This document shows positions 21,813-32,882 of a stretch of DNA of 64,000 nt, piece by piece. The position numbers and the translations under genes are program-made. The stretch spans positions 10,552,504 through 10,616,503 of the forward strand of contig NC_092361.1 of the NCBI RefSeq assembly GCF_030848805.1, written 5' to 3'. Position 1 is the stretch's first letter; each line of letters begins with the position of its first letter. The notes under the pieces were generated by a model. That model ran no database searches. It saw only the letters and a program-made list of their open reading frames with translations, and had not been told where the DNA came from. Origin of the DNA: Temnothorax longispinosus. Taxonomy: Eukaryota; Arthropoda; Insecta; Hymenoptera; Formicidae.

Positions 21813-21877
21813 TTTCTTTTTAATGCGATTTTCTGACGTTTTAAAACATTCTGAACACATTGGCATCAAAAACTAAG

Positions 21878-22982
21878 TGTGGCGGCTGAATCCTCACAGC
21901 GCCACGGGGCACCGCGCCGCAACGCTACACGCCTGGCGAGCCGCCGCTCGGGCGCCGCACGGTCGAACCGCCGCACGCGCTAGCGAGTTCGCCGCGCCGC
22001 CGCTAGACGGCCAACGCTCATGCAGTTTCGCGCGAGCCAGATTTCGCGGGGGAGTAATAAGAAGACCACCCGCTGAGAGGACTTCAGAGCCTTTTCTCGA
22101 CTTGAAGCTTTTTTGCACAGGGGCTAACAATCGAGATAAAAGGTCGGAAAACAGTTCCTACGGAACTACAGAGCGAGCTCCTGGTGGGCCTCTGAACAGA
22201 GGGAGCCTTTTAGGCATAACTCTGCACAACGAAGCGGGTCTCCGGGCCTCTGGTAACAGAGCGAGCTCCGGGCCTTCGGTTCTGTCCCCGGGCCTCTGGT
22301 AACAGAGCGAGCTCCGGGCATTCAATTCCAGCGCACCATCACTCGACAAGCTGCCGCGGAAGAGGAAGTCGCGAGATTGTCCTCGCTACGGGCAACCGCC
22401 CGCTCCAAGGGTTTGGCCTATCGTCGAGTCCTTTCCGAAGACCGCTTCTCCGCCGCAACTTCGGCAAAGGAAAGTGGACTCCTTCCGGGCGTGGACATTG
22501 ATTCCTTGCGACTTACCGGACCTACCGAGCCCTCGCACTTGGAAGAATCGTTTGGCAGAGTTGGCCCTGCCGAAGAAGACAGCATCGCCAAAGAAGATAG
22601 CCTCTCCGAAGACAAAGTGTCAACAGACACAAACGGACTCTTTGCCGCCCTCGCTGGTGGTGATCGATCCGCCGAGTCCGCCGCCAACTACGCCTAAGCG
22701 GATGCCCAGGACTCCGGGCAAGGGCTTGATTCCGAAGAGATACACTCGGATCAGCCGTCAAAGACGCTCCCTGCTAAAGGAGCTATTTGGAGAATAAATC
22801 TCCTTGCATTGCGCCTCCGGAATATAACCCTCCGGGCGCCTTGCACACGTGCTCCGCACGTCGCCCCGCATCTCGCGGGGCCCCAAAAGAATCTAAAAAT
22901 AATTCACAGGTTCACCTCGGACGTCACTGGATCACGATACAAATCGTGGGCTGAGATCGTAAGTACGGAGATAGCACCCACA
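21878..22982 (+). repeat. 5' LTR of the gypsy element
   Basis: Starts TGTGGCGGCTGAATCC, ends GATAGCACCCACA. It contains internal GC-rich repeats on the phrase GGTAACAGAGCGAGCTCCGG (about 22250 and 22298). Reading frames inside it (for example 22377-22697) have no recognisable domain and are probably not proteins. Confidence 0.97.
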
Positions 22983-22985
22983 AAG

Positions 22986-23003
22986 TGGTGACCCCGACGT
23001 GAT
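22986..23003 (+). other. Primer-binding site, tRNA-Trp type
   Basis: TGGTGACCCCGACGTGAT begins 3 nt after the LTR. It is complementary to the 3' end of eukaryotic tRNA-Trp (as I recall it, ending ATCACGTCGGGGTCACCA), the expected primer for minus-strand DNA synthesis. Confidence 0.9.
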
Positions 23004-23008
23004 CCAGT

Positions 23009-23821
23009 ATGGCTAATCCGCCCGAGGGAACCAATCAAATGGCGAATGTTATCGATGAGCATGCGATGATCAACCGCATAGGTGTAAAAGTACCCCCCTT
23101 CTGGGCAGATGAACCGGAGCTATGGTTGGCACAATTGGAAGGTCAATTCATGCTTGGAGGCATTACACAGGACAGCACCAAGTACGCTTACGTATTGGCG
23201 CACATCGATACGAAACATGCCAAAGAAATTAAGGACCTAATTACGAAACCTCCGGCAGCTGATAAATACGCGAGCATTAAAAAGGCACTGATACAGCGCT
23301 TATCGATATCTCAAGAGCAACAAATTCGTCAATTATTAGAACATGAAGAGATGGGAGATCGGAGACCATCGCAGTTTCTACGACATTTGCAAGCCCTCGC
23401 TAGCTCTGCCATTCCGGAACAACTCTTGCGCACGTTGTGGATGGGTAGACTACCATCTCAACTGCAAGCTATACTTGCAACGAGGACCGCGGATAACTTA
23501 GAAGCAGTAGCCGAGCAGGCAGACAGAGTATTCGAAGTCACCTGTAGGGCAGCTACAGTTGCCAGCGTACAACCCTCGACGAGTACTTCGGCGTTGGAAG
23601 ACCAAATTAAAGGACTGGTCAAACAAGTAGCAAGCCTAAACAGTCGATTGGCTCGGTCCACGGAGAACAGCAAGAAACGCGACCGTTCTAAGAGCCGTCC
23701 TCGCTGGAAAAATAAGGACACGGACGATAAAATATGCATTTACCATAGAAGGTTCAAAGATAAAGCCCGGAAATGCACACAGCCGTGTGAATATAAGAAG
23801 CCTTTGTCGTTGGAAAACTAA
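23009..23821 (+). CDS. gag: gypsy Gag polyprotein
   Basis: 270 codons from the first ATG after the primer site. The N-terminal half is a Ty3/gypsy capsid: VPPFWADEPELWLAQLEGQF, then the conserved helix region with FLRHLQALA and RTLWMGRLP. Near residues 243-260 lies CIYHRRFKDKARKCTQPC, a C-x3-H-x9-C-x3-C arrangement instead of the usual CCHC knuckle. A basic SR/K-rich stretch precedes it (KKRDRSKSRPRWKNK). Gag assembles the cytoplasmic particle and binds the genomic RNA. The stop at 23819-23821 lies inside the open pol frame. Confidence 0.95.
   Translation: MANPPEGTNQMANVIDEHAMINRIGVKVPPFWADEPELWLAQLEGQFMLGGITQDSTKYAYVLAHIDTKHAKEIKDLITKPPAADKYASIKKALIQRLSISQEQQIRQLLEHEEMGDRRPSQFLRHLQALASSAIPEQLLRTLWMGRLPSQLQAILATRTADNLEAVAEQADRVFEVTCRAATVASVQPSTSTSALEDQIKGLVKQVASLNSRLARSTENSKKRDRSKSRPRWKNKDTDDKICIYHRRFKDKARKCTQPCEYKKPLSLEN
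23797..23821 (+). promoter_or_regulatory. gag-pro overlap, candidate -1 frameshift zone
   Basis: Pol lies in the -1 frame relative to gag and is open from 23797, so the two frames overlap by 25 nt. Pol has no plausible ATG near its start. The run GGAAAAC just before the gag stop allows tRNA slippage in the A site (AAC to AAA) but is not a perfect X-XXY-YYZ heptamer. A -1 shift is the likely route to pol expression. Confidence 0.5.
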
Positions 23822-26800
23822 CTGGGCGGTCGTTGTTAGCGGCAAGCGACCCCGGCCCGAAACGACCCTGCCGCCTGTTCATGACGGATCGCAAGACTAA
23901 GACGCGATACCTGATCGACACGGGATCCGACGTCAGCGTTTATCCTCGATCGATGGTGCAGAATCGTCGTTTGATTGGCACTAATGGACTTTTTGCGGCA
24001 AATGGATCCGTCATTAAAACATATGGAGACCTCGCCATACAACCAGATCTCGGTTTACGTCGAGCATTCCTGTGGCGTTTCGTCATAGCTGATGTGACAT
24101 CGCCAATTATTGGATCGGATTTCCTGGCACATTTCCACCTCCTTCCAGATGTCAGAAAGGGACAATTGGTGGATGCCAAAACAGGGTTAATAGCCAACGG
24201 GTCAGCAAACAGGAATGGAGCACTGTCCGTCAAATCAATGATAGGGGACTCACCCTTTCACCAGCTGCTAAGACGGTTTCCTCGCATTACGCAGACAACG
24301 GGAACACACAAGCAGAAGTGCTCACATTCCACAGTACATTATATAAAGACTACACCGGGACCTCCAGAGGCCTGCCGACCTCGGAGACTGGCACCGGACA
24401 AGTTCAAAGCAGCGAAGGCAGAGTTTGATCTCCTTCTGGCAGAAGGAATCATTCGTCCTTCCAAGAGTCCGTGGGCCTCACCCTTGCATATGGCTCCGAA
24501 AAAGAGAGATTCATGGAGACCCTGCGGAGATTACAGAGGAGTTAATGCTCGCACGGAACCGGACCGATATCCGGTCCCGCACATAGAAGATTTTACGCAT
24601 TCGATGTACGGAAAGAAAATATATTCTACGCTGGATCTGGTTAGGGCTTACAATCAAATTCCAGTACATCCAGAGGACATCCCGAAGACGGCAATCATTA
24701 CGCCATTCGGGTTATTCGAGTTCTGCTACATGCCCTTTGGATTGCGGAACGCATCACAAACTTTTCAAAGGTTTATAAACGAAGTCTTACACGGTTTGGA
24801 TTTTTGTTACGCCTATATCGACGACATCATAATCGCTTTGGACTCGGAAGAAGAGCACCTCAAACACTTAGAAATACTATTCAAACGCCTCGAAGAATAT
24901 GGTATAAAACTTAATCCAGCGAAATGCGTGTTGGGAGCTACTCAAGTGAAATTTCTGGGGTATCTAGTGTCCACAGAAGGCGTACAACCGTTGGCAGAGA
25001 AAGTCCAGGCCATACAAGATTTCAAGAAACCCGAGAATATTAAACAACTGAGACAATTCTTGGGAACACTAAATTTTTATCGACGATTTATACCGAATGC
25101 AGCAAAGGACCAAGCGGCGTTGCATGACGTTCTACGTGGTCCGAAAACGAAAGGGAAAACTCCAGTAGAATGGACCCCGCAACTAGAGCTGGCGTTTAAA
25201 AACTGCAAAGACAGTTTGACGAAAGCTACGCTATTGGCACATCCGAAAACCGGAGCAAGAATGACCCTGACCACAGATGCCTCAGATACGGCACTCGGAG
25301 CAGTGGTACAACAAGAAACTGAAGTAGGATGGCAGCCTCTCGCATTTATGAGTAAAAAGCTCAATCGAGCTCAGAAGCAATACAGCCCGTATGACAGAGA
25401 ACTGTTAGCAATCTATACGGCGGTAAAACATTTCCGCCATTTATTGGAAGGGCGTGAATTCACAATTCTAACGGACCATAAACCGTTAACATACGCGTTT
25501 CGACAAGATTTGCTACGAAGCTCCCCCAGACAGGCTCGACATCTAGATTTTGTTGGTCAATTTTCAACAGATATACGACATGTGGCCGGCAAGGATAACG
25601 TTGTCGCAGATACACTATCTCGTATCGAGGCCATCGAAAAGGCACCAGATTTTGAAGAGCTAGCAAAGTCGCAGAGGGAAGACACAGAGCTGAAAGAAAT
25701 CTTGAACGGTGACAAACAGTCGTCATTAAAATTAAAACAAGTTCAAATACCAGGCTCTTCAACGACACTTTATTGTGATACGTCTACACCGGTCATGCGT
25801 CCCTTCGTCACCGAACCATTTAGATGGCAGGTATTTCAAGCCCTGCATGGTCTGGCGCATCCCGGGATTAAAGCGACGGCGAGACTGGTGAAGCAAAAAT
25901 ATGTATGGCCATGCATTGAACAAGATAGTCGCAAATGGGCACAAGCGTGCTTGCAGTGCCAGAAAGCCAAAATATTCAGACATACAGTCACACCGACAGG
26001 AAATTTCCTAGCGCCCACAAGAAGATTCCAACATATCCATGTAGATATAGTGGGCCCGATGCCAATTTCACTGGGATACAAATATTGCCTAACGATAGTA
26101 GACCGTTTTTCAAGATGGCCAGAGGCGATACCTATTCCGGACATAACGGCTGAAACGGTGGCTAGACAATTATTCGTCAACTGGGTGGCCAGATATGGAA
26201 CTCCGACACGCATAACGACGGACCAGGGACGTCAATTTGAATCCGATCTCTTTAAAAGGCTGGCAAAGCTAACAGGATCATCTCACCTGCGTACTACGGC
26301 ATATCATCCAGCAGCTAATGGAATGGTAGAGAGATTGCACCGACAATTAAAAACTGCTATCAAAAGCCATCAAACGGAGGAATGGGCAGACATTCTCCCG
26401 GTAGTCTTAATGGGCATCAGAGCTGCCTGGAAAGAAGACCTTCAAGCCACACCAGCGGAAATGGTCTATGGGGAATCCATACGATTACCTGGACAATTCC
26501 TGGACGAAGAAAACACAGAGAATGATATGACAGAAGGTTTCGCTACACAATTAAGGAAAATAATGAGAAACTTACGACCAAAGATCAGAAGACATGGTCA
26601 AAAAGCTACATTTATATATAAGGACTTGGCTACATCACAGCAAGTCTTTCTGAGACATGACGCGCCGACAAGAGCTCTCCAGACACCATACGATGGACCT
26701 TATCAAGTCCTCAGTAGAGGAGAGAAAACTTATAAACTCCGCATAAACGGACGAGCTGTTCGAGTATCGGTAGACAGGCTGAAACCGGCTTACGTGCTGG

Positions 26801-26919
26801 AACAAGAAGAAGAAGAAGAAACGTTTCAACCCGAGCAAAGCCCCGAGAAGACGCAGCCAACACGTACGAGAAGCGGACGAGCGTCACGTCCACCAATCCG
26901 TTTTCAAGATGGACTTTAA
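23797..26919 (+). CDS. pol: gypsy Pol polyprotein: protease, RT, RNase H, integrase
   Basis: Numbering residues from 23833 (1028 codons): aspartic protease with LIDTGSD (Asp29). Reverse transcriptase spans about 185-365, with PHIEDF, FGLRNASQTFQR and the catalytic YIDD at 328-331. RNase H has TTDASD (Asp482), Glu523, LTDHKPL (Asp548) and ADTLSR (Asp593). Integrase has an HHCC zinc module (His672, His676, Cys706, Cys709) and a DD35E core (Asp738 in HVDIVGP, Asp797 in TTDQGR, Glu833 in NGMVERLH). It ends in a GPY/F-type module (YDGPYQVLSRGEKTYKLR) and an acidic/polar tail. No catalytic residue is missing and there is no internal stop. The enzymes copy the RNA in particles and insert the cDNA in the nucleus. 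No chromodomain or env was found. Confidence 0.97.
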   Translation, partial: EAFVVGKLTGRSLLAASDPGPKRPCRLFMTDRKTKTRYLIDTGSDVSVYPRSMVQNRRLIGTNGLFAANGSVIKTYGDLAIQPDLGLRRAFLWRFVIADVTSPIIGSDFLAHFHLLPDVRKGQLVDAKTGLIANGSANRNGALSVKSMIGDSPFHQLLRRFPRITQTTGTHKQKCSHSTVHYIKTTPGPPEACRPRRLAPDKFKAAKAEFDLLLAEGIIRPSKSPWASPLHMAPKKRDSWRPCGDYRGVNARTEPDRYPVPHIEDFTHSMYGKKIYSTLDLVRAYNQIPVHPEDIPKTAIITPFGLFEFCYMPFGLRNASQTFQRFINEVLHGLDFCYAYIDDIIIALDSEEEHLKHLEILFKRLEEYGIKLNPAKCVLGATQVKFLGYLVSTEGVQPLAEKVQAIQDFKKPENIKQLRQFLGTLNFYRRFIPNAAKDQAALHDVLRGPKTKGKTPVEWTPQLELAFKNCKDSLTKATLLAHPKTGARMTLTTDASDTALGAVVQQETEVGWQPLAFMSKKLNRAQKQYSPYDRELLAIYTAVKHFRHLLEGREFTILTDHKPLTYAFRQDLLRSSPRQARHLDFVGQFSTDIRHVAGKDNVVADTLSRIEAIEKAPDFEELAKSQREDTELKEILNGDKQSSLKLKQVQIPGSSTTLYCDTSTPVMRPFVTEPFRWQVFQALHGLAHPGIKATARLVKQKYVWPCIEQDSRKWAQACLQCQKAKIFRHTVTPTGNFLAPTRRFQHIHVDIVGPMPISLGYKYCLTIVDRFSRWPEAIPIPDITAETVARQLFVNWVARYGTPTRITTDQGRQFESDLFKRLAKLTGSSHLRTTAYHPAANGMVERLHRQLKTAIKSHQTEEWADILPVVLMGIRAAWKEDLQATPAEMVYGESIRLPGQFLDEENTENDMTEGFATQLRKIMRNLRPKIRRHGQKATFIYKDLATSQQVFLRHDAPTRALQTPYDGPYQVLSRGEKTYKLRINGRAVRVSVDRLKPAYVLEQEEEEETFQPEQSPEKTQPTRTRSGRASRPPIRFQDGL

Positions 26920-26926
26920 ATCAACC

Positions 26927-26936
26927 AAGGGGGTGA
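26927..26936 (+). other. Polypurine tract
   Basis: AAGGGGGTGA lies immediately before the 3' LTR start at 26937. It is the expected plus-strand primer position, although one T interrupts the purines. Confidence 0.75.
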
Positions 26937-28041
26937 TGTGGCGGCTGAATCCTCACAGCGCCACGGGGCACCGCGCCGCAACGCTACACGCCTGGCGAGC
27001 CGCCGCTCGGGCGCCGCACGGTCAAACCGCCGCACGCGCTAGCGAGTTCGCCGCGCCGCCGCTAGACGGCCAACGCTCATGCAGTTTCGCGCGAGCCAGA
27101 TTTCGCGGGGGAGTAATAAGAAGACCACCCGCTGAGAGGACTTCAGAGCCTTTTCTCGACTTGAAGCTTTTTTGCACAGGGGCTAACAATCGAGATAAAA
27201 GGTCGGAAAACAGTTCCTACGGAACTACAGAGCGAGCTCCTGGTGGGCCTCTGAACAGAGGGAGCCTTTTAGGCATAACTCTGCACAACGAAGCGGGTCT
27301 CCGGGCCTCTGGTAACAGAGCGAGCTCCGGGCCTTCGGTTCTGTCCCCGGGCCTCTGGTAACAGAGCGAGCTCCGGGCATTCAATTCCAGCGCACCATCA
27401 CTCGACAAGCTGCCGCGGAAGAGGAAGTCGCGAGATTGTCCTCGCTACGGGCAACCGCCCGCTCCAAGGGTTTGGCCTATCGTCGAGTCCTTTCCGAAGA
27501 CCGCTTCTCCGCCGCAACTTCGGCAAAGGAAAGCGGACTCCTTCCGGGCGTGGACATTGATTCCTTGCGACTTACCGGACCTACCGAGCCCTCGCACTTG
27601 GAAGAATCGTTTGGCAGAGTTGGCCCTGCCGAAGAAGACAGCATCGCCAAAGAAGATAGCCTCTCCGAAGACAAAGTGTCAACAGACACAAACGGACTCT
27701 TTGCCGCCCTCGCTGGTGGTGATCGATCCGCCGAGTCCGCCGCCAACTACGCCTAAGCGGATGCCCAGGACTCCGGGCAAGGGCTTGATTCCGAAGAGAT
27801 ACACTCGGATCAGCCGTCAAAGACGCTCCCTGCTAAAGGAGCTATTTGGAGAATAAATCTCCTTGCATTGCGCCTCCGGAATATAACCCTCCGGGCGCCT
27901 TGCACACGTGCTCCGCACGTCGCCCCGCATCTCGCGGGGCCCCAAAAGAATCTAAAAATAATTCACAGGTTCACCTCGGACGTCACTGGATCACGATACA
28001 AATCGTGGGCTGAGATCGTAAGTACGGAGATAGCACCCACA
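26937..28041 (+). repeat. 3' LTR of the gypsy element
   Basis: Same length and sequence as the 5' LTR apart from the two substitutions listed for the whole element. The duplication CTAAG follows directly. Confidence 0.97.
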
Positions 28042-28046
28042 CTAAG

Positions 28047-28348
28047 AAAACAGTTTTTGAAGTGAAACTTCTTTAGGCACGGTAGTGAGTTCGATTTTGC
28101 GATACAAAAAAAATGAAACATGTCCTAAGGCCAGCTCAGCGAGAACAGAAACCTCGCGTAGAGCAAAAGGGCAAAAGCTGGCTTGATCTCGATGTTCAGT
28201 ACGCATAGAGATTGCGAAAGCACGGCCTATCGATCCTCTTGGCTTGAAGAGTTTTCAGCAAGAAGTGTCAGAAAAGTTACCACAAAAATTACTGACTTGT
28301 GGCGGCCAAGCGTACATAGCAACGTCGCTTTCTGATCCTTCGATGTCG
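28047..28348. other. Sequence between gypsy and the inverted-repeat element
   Basis: Starts with one minus-oriented copy of the module seen at 34170-34720 (TGAAACTTCTT, GGCACGGTAGTGAGTTCGAT). The rest has no recognisable gene. Confidence 0.5.
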
Positions 28349-31033
28349 GCATGGTCGCCACGCGCGTTAGAAGTGAAACTTCTGAAAGCAGGCTTTGCCA
28401 TAACTTTTCTAAAATTAATACAAAAACAATACAACGGAATTAGTCACTCCATGCAGCCGCCCGCAATTCGAAAATGTGTTACACAATGCAGTTCTCACTA
28501 TATCCGTCAGTGCCGTACGCCTGATAAAATTTTTGTGACGCGTTTTCGAGTCGCAAAATCGAACTTACTTATCGATCCAAAAGAAGTTTTACTTATGTAC
28601 GCCTGTTGGTCGAATTTTCGTGATACTTTTTCGTGACGTTTTTTTTGTGTCGCGTAATTGAACTTACTACCGTGCCAAAGAAGTTTCATTTCGTATGCCT
28701 ATTGGTCGAATCTTCGTTACACTTTCGAGTTTCGTGTCGCAAAATCGAACTTACTACCGTGTCAAAAGAAGAACCCGTCTTGCCAATGCCGTACACCTTA
28801 TGACGACGACGACGATGTCATCACGGTCTCGCCGGCCGTGAAGAAGCGCGCCGCCGCTTTTCTTCACTACTTACTTCTAAAATCGCGATAGGACTCTGAC
28901 CCTACAGCCGATGGTAGCTCGACCAGATAATTTCTCAAAATGTGGGCGCCAGGTGCGATTTTTCGCACTACGATACACAAAATCTCAAATGTCTCAGGCG
29001 TGAGTCTCATTGATGGTTAATCGCGGTTGGAAGAGAAAAGGGAGCGCAGCGTAATTAACACACCAGATTAAACAGAAAAGATATATGTATTTAAATCAGA
29101 AGGCAAGCATGTGGAATGAGTTAGAGATATATCCGTCGGCGAACAGAAGGCGAATAGGCGCGACAAATCACGCCCCGAGCGCGATATGCACGCTTTCGCC
29201 GAGTTGCACAGCAATCCCGACCGATTTTATAACATTAATAATTCCCGACGCAAAACGAATTTCACCCTGAGTCTCGCGATACCGACGCATTCATGTACGA
29301 CTTATCCCACCCTGAATCTCGCGATACGGACAACTTACAATTAAACGCGAAATAACCAAGAACATCTACTCACGACGAAATGCACGAGCATCCCCTTACA
29401 ACTAATGCAATTCACTTACAATTAAACGCGACATAACCGTGAACCGTTATTCACGGCGAAACGCACGAATATTCGCTTACGACTAACGTGAAAGTAACCG
29501 AGAACGAGTCACACACGACACGCTAACGGTCTCACGAGTATCGAAACTCTTATTTACGTGAACGCAAAATAATCGTGAAATACTCGCACGCACGAAGGCG
29601 ACTTCACGAGGACCGAAATGACCGCACAACTCCTACGAGTGCGCGAGTTCCGAATTGACCGCGGATCTCTCGATCACGCGAGTCCCGAATTGACCGCGAA
29701 TCTCCTGATTACGCAAGCCCCGAATGACCGCGAATCTCCCAATTACGCGAGTCTTGCAAGAACGCGAAACTGAAAGGCGCCCTGCGCCACGACGCGATCA
29801 CGTGATGCCCACGAAGAGCTCATCTCGCTACTTACAATACTCCCAACGCGAACAATTTTCACCACGCGAATCGTTACAACACGGCACGATTAAACGGATG
29901 AAGACTAACAGAATTAAACGCACGCTGACTGTCGGCGTCCGCACGTCCGGATTCCCGAGACGGGCAATTACGATTACTTTTCCTGGCCGGGCCCTCCCGC
30001 GGTTTTCCTCTCGATATTGAATACTACAGCGGATTTCACAATTGACGCGGTACAACGCGACTCCCGGGAGGGCCTCGGTATCGCGACGATCTTACTTTGT
30101 GGTGCGTGAGCAGAGGTCTTACAATGGTCTCTCGATCCTGCAAATCGTTGTCTCGCTCGCAGGGTTGGATGGTACCGGTCGGTTCGGCGGCTCACACGAC
30201 AGTGGCGTGCCTTCGGCCCGGCGGGACCACGCTGGGCCCACGCGCGCACGCGCGCGCCGGTATCCCTAGCCCTCTTAAGTGCTGCGCCCTGGCGTTACCG
30301 ATTCCACTAGGCAATCGCCGCGCCTAACCAAGGCGCCCCTCGCAGCTGCTTCCATCCGCCGGCGGTAGTTTCAAATCCGCCTATGTGAGTTCGGCTGTCC
30401 AGGCCGCGACTCACTGATTGGTTACTCGACGGCCAGGCTGGCCGGGCCGTGGCTCGTCGACCGGTGGCGGAATCCCGGTGGTGGCCCCATTCCTTGACGG
30501 AGACCGACCTTCGTCGGGGCGTCCCCCTTCCCGGGTCCTCCATATTCGGGCTGCAGTCTGTTAGTGCGGGCTGGTCGTGTGCCTTGACAGACCCTCTGCT
30601 ACCCCGGCCGTGGGCCCCAGCGTGACCCGCCTGTCGGCCGTCCATCCTCAGTAGGCTTCCGATTGTCTACCTGAAAGTCCTGCGCTGCGGCCTACGCCGT
30701 TACAATATAACCGTGGCCATCTGCTCCGCACCCTCTCGCAACCTGTAAGTCTCGCAATCAACATTATCCCTAACCAGTGCCGGATTAAGGTAGCTTAAGT
30801 CCTAAGGCTAAGATTAGAAAGGGCCGAATTACAATTCAATAAAAATCATACTTTATTTGAAATAAATTGAAACAATATTTATTTACACAAATCAGTCATT
30901 TATTCATATAAAATAATAAAATACATTTAAGTTATAAAATTGAATACTTGAATATTAAAAATTCTGTTTCCTGGCTTTTGTTGAGGCAAAGTCATTGATA
31001 ATTATATCAATATCTAGCGACATAAGCGGGGAG

Positions 31034-31159
31034 CACACACTTCTGCACAACGCATAATGCGTAAGCATAAGAAAATTGATTGGTCTATTTCCTTATGCAC
31101 ATGTGTATAGACCAATCAATTTTATGCTTACGCATTATGCGTTGTGCAGAAATGTGTGT
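31034..31159. repeat. Palindromic MITE nested in the hAT element
   Basis: Near-perfect palindrome: CACACACTTCTGCACAACGC...GCGTTGTGCAGAAATGTGTG, with ATTGATTGGTCTAT in both arms and a ~15-bp loop. A diverged relative lies at 19725-19815. Confidence 0.9.
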
Positions 31160-31189
31160 CCGGGCCCTTAAGGTGATGCTGGAGCCGTT

Positions 31190-31590
31190 GTATAACCAAC
31201 AAAATTACCATTTTCTTTCATGTTATCGACCTATATCTGTCTTTGTATAGACAAGGATATAATAAAGATAGCACCTAACCTTGCATCTTCCACTGGGCTA
31301 AGTAATATCTTTTTTTTTTAGGTTTCAAATCTTACTTCTAATTGCACGATATTATTCCTGACAGTTTTTCGTAGAGGACTGCATCACTATTTTCTATAGA
31401 AAATCTGCAGAATTTTTGTATAAAGCAAATATTGTCGTCAGGTGAAGACAATATTTATAAAAATAAAATTTTTTTTAGTTTATCCGAAAAAATCATGTAC
31501 AGCCCTCTACATTTTTGTGCGTAGTTTAATCGTGTATGAGAATTTTCCATTCTGTTCAGCCAATTCAAAGATATTGCTTGGACCGATTAT
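31190..31590 (+). repeat. Dispersed repeat, copy 1
   Basis: Shares with 41810-42280 the ordered phrases ATGTTAT...CTATATCTGTC, CACGATATT, TATTGTCGTCAG, GATTTTTGTGCGTA/CATTTTTGTGCGTA, TTAAT and AGCCAATTCAAA. It may be a separate old repeat or part of the hAT 3' region. Confidence 0.6.
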
Positions 31591-31602
31591 GCAGTGTCGC
31601 TG

Positions 31603-32195
31603 TCACTCCAGGATCCCCTTAACAATAGTACTTTCTATGCTGTGTAAAGCTAATGCACACAAATTCTCCTCTGACATTGTAGATTGCAAACAATTTTTTA
31701 CTCTTTTTAATAGCGAGAAAGAGCGTTCTCCACTGCAGTTTGTGATCATCAAAGATAAATAAATTTTTAATGATGTTTCAACATTTGGAAAGCTTTCGAC
31801 TACTTTTGCCTCTACGATTACTCTAAATAGCCACAGACACTCTTCATCTTTTTGCTTTATTTTAGAGTTTTTCACAAACCTAAGAAACTGCATAAATTCC
31901 ATTATGAAATCATCTGGAAAGTCAGTACTATATTTTTCACACAATCGTGTTACACCTTCTCTTACATCAGTCTCCGACATCTCACAAGAGAAGTTACTGA
32001 AGATACTGAAAACTTGAAAAATCCCATCATAATTTTTAATTAGATTCTTTAAAGACACCTTCAATTTATTTATAACGACATTGAATGTATTGATCCTAAA
32101 TATGTCTTTTGAAGAATAAGTTTCAGCTATAGAATCATTTTCTTTTCTTTTTCTTTTACGGCTTTGCTCCAGTCTAGATATTCGTTCATTTCAAC
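31603..32195 (-). pseudogene. hAT transposase C-terminal part with dimerisation domain
   Basis: Open minus-strand reading from about 32195 through KDIFRINTFNVVINKLKVSL to the hAT dimerisation domain FPNVETSLKIYLSLMITNCS, GERSFSLLKRVKNCLQSTMS and ALHSIES, stop at 31603. This C-terminal segment of the RNase-H-fold transposase mediates multimerisation and includes the last catalytic region. It is separated from the upstream part by a GC-rich insert, so the protein is broken. Confidence 0.85.
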
Positions 32196-32882
32196 CATGT
32201 TGTGCGCGAATGGGTTTAGGGATTTAACGTTCGAAGGTTAATGAGCAGTTTAAGTTCAGTTTCAACAATGTCTATAATTACGATCAATGCTATGTACAAG
32301 TATTTACAAAGTTTTTCTGTTTCGCGAACAGTAACAATAGCTCTGGCGAAAACGCTCGAGAAATTCCCGTTACGCGAACCCTTAACTACGCGAGCGAGTG
32401 CGCGCGGAAACTGCAGTCACTCGAAGCACGAGTTTATTGCGAGCAGCGAAACGTCGGATCTCGAAGTCGACCGAAATTCGTATGTAATACGGAATCGTAA
32501 TTGCCACGTTACTTCGGCGTATTCTTATCGAGTGCTGAGTACCCGCGCGGAGGGCCGGAGCTTTATAAACTTGAGCTTCGGCCCCCCGGCGACGGGCTGG
32601 AAATTCGGAGGAACCAATCGGGTGCCGCCATCCCGAGAAAGCAGCTGATTTCGAAAATGTGAAACGGTTCAGCTGATCTCGGGGCCGGCAACCGATCCGT
32701 TGTTTTCGCTGAGTCCCTCGCTCCGCTCCGGCTGTTTACCTCGTGTACTTAGGCCCCGAGACAAAGGAAACGAGTCGACACACGTGAACACGTGAACACA
32801 CGAGACCGTTTTTCTGGTTCTCGATATTTCCGAGAACTGACCTTCTTATTTCTAGAATATTATTGTCGCTTCTCGGTATACT
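32196..32882. other. GC-rich insert inside the hAT transposase, LTR-like
   Basis: Composition jumps from AT-rich to GC-rich and back inside the transposase gene. A TATA-like CTTTATAAACTTGAG lies near 32566, as in an insect LTR promoter. The ends and target duplication could not be fixed, so solo LTR is a guess. No coding domain was recognised. Confidence 0.4.

Larger units (their letters stand above)
21878..28041 (+). mobile_element. Complete Ty3/gypsy retrotransposon, CsRn1-like, with intact LTRs and flanking duplication
   Basis: 6164 bp bounded by two 1105-bp direct LTRs (TGTGGCGG...CCCACA) and flanked by the perfect 5-bp duplication CTAAG (21873-21877 and 28042-28046). Order: 5' LTR, tRNA-Trp primer site, gag, pol (protease, RT, RNase H, integrase), polypurine tract, 3' LTR; no env. 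I found two LTR differences: 21965 G versus 27024 A, and 22475 T versus 27534 C. All long frames are open, so this copy is recent and may be competent. The Gag CHCC motif and the tRNA-Trp primer are traits I associate with the CsRn1 clade. Confidence 0.97.

Noticed and set aside
21877..22797. ORFs of 80-140 codons inside the gypsy LTRs, identical in both LTRs
   Set aside because: They coincide with the LTR boundaries, have no domain, and are conserved only because the two LTRs are near-identical.
30307..30645. 112-codon minus-strand ORF in the GC-rich LTR-like block
   Set aside because: Composition-driven open frame, no recognisable domain, Gly/Arg/Ser-rich as expected for random GC-rich DNA.
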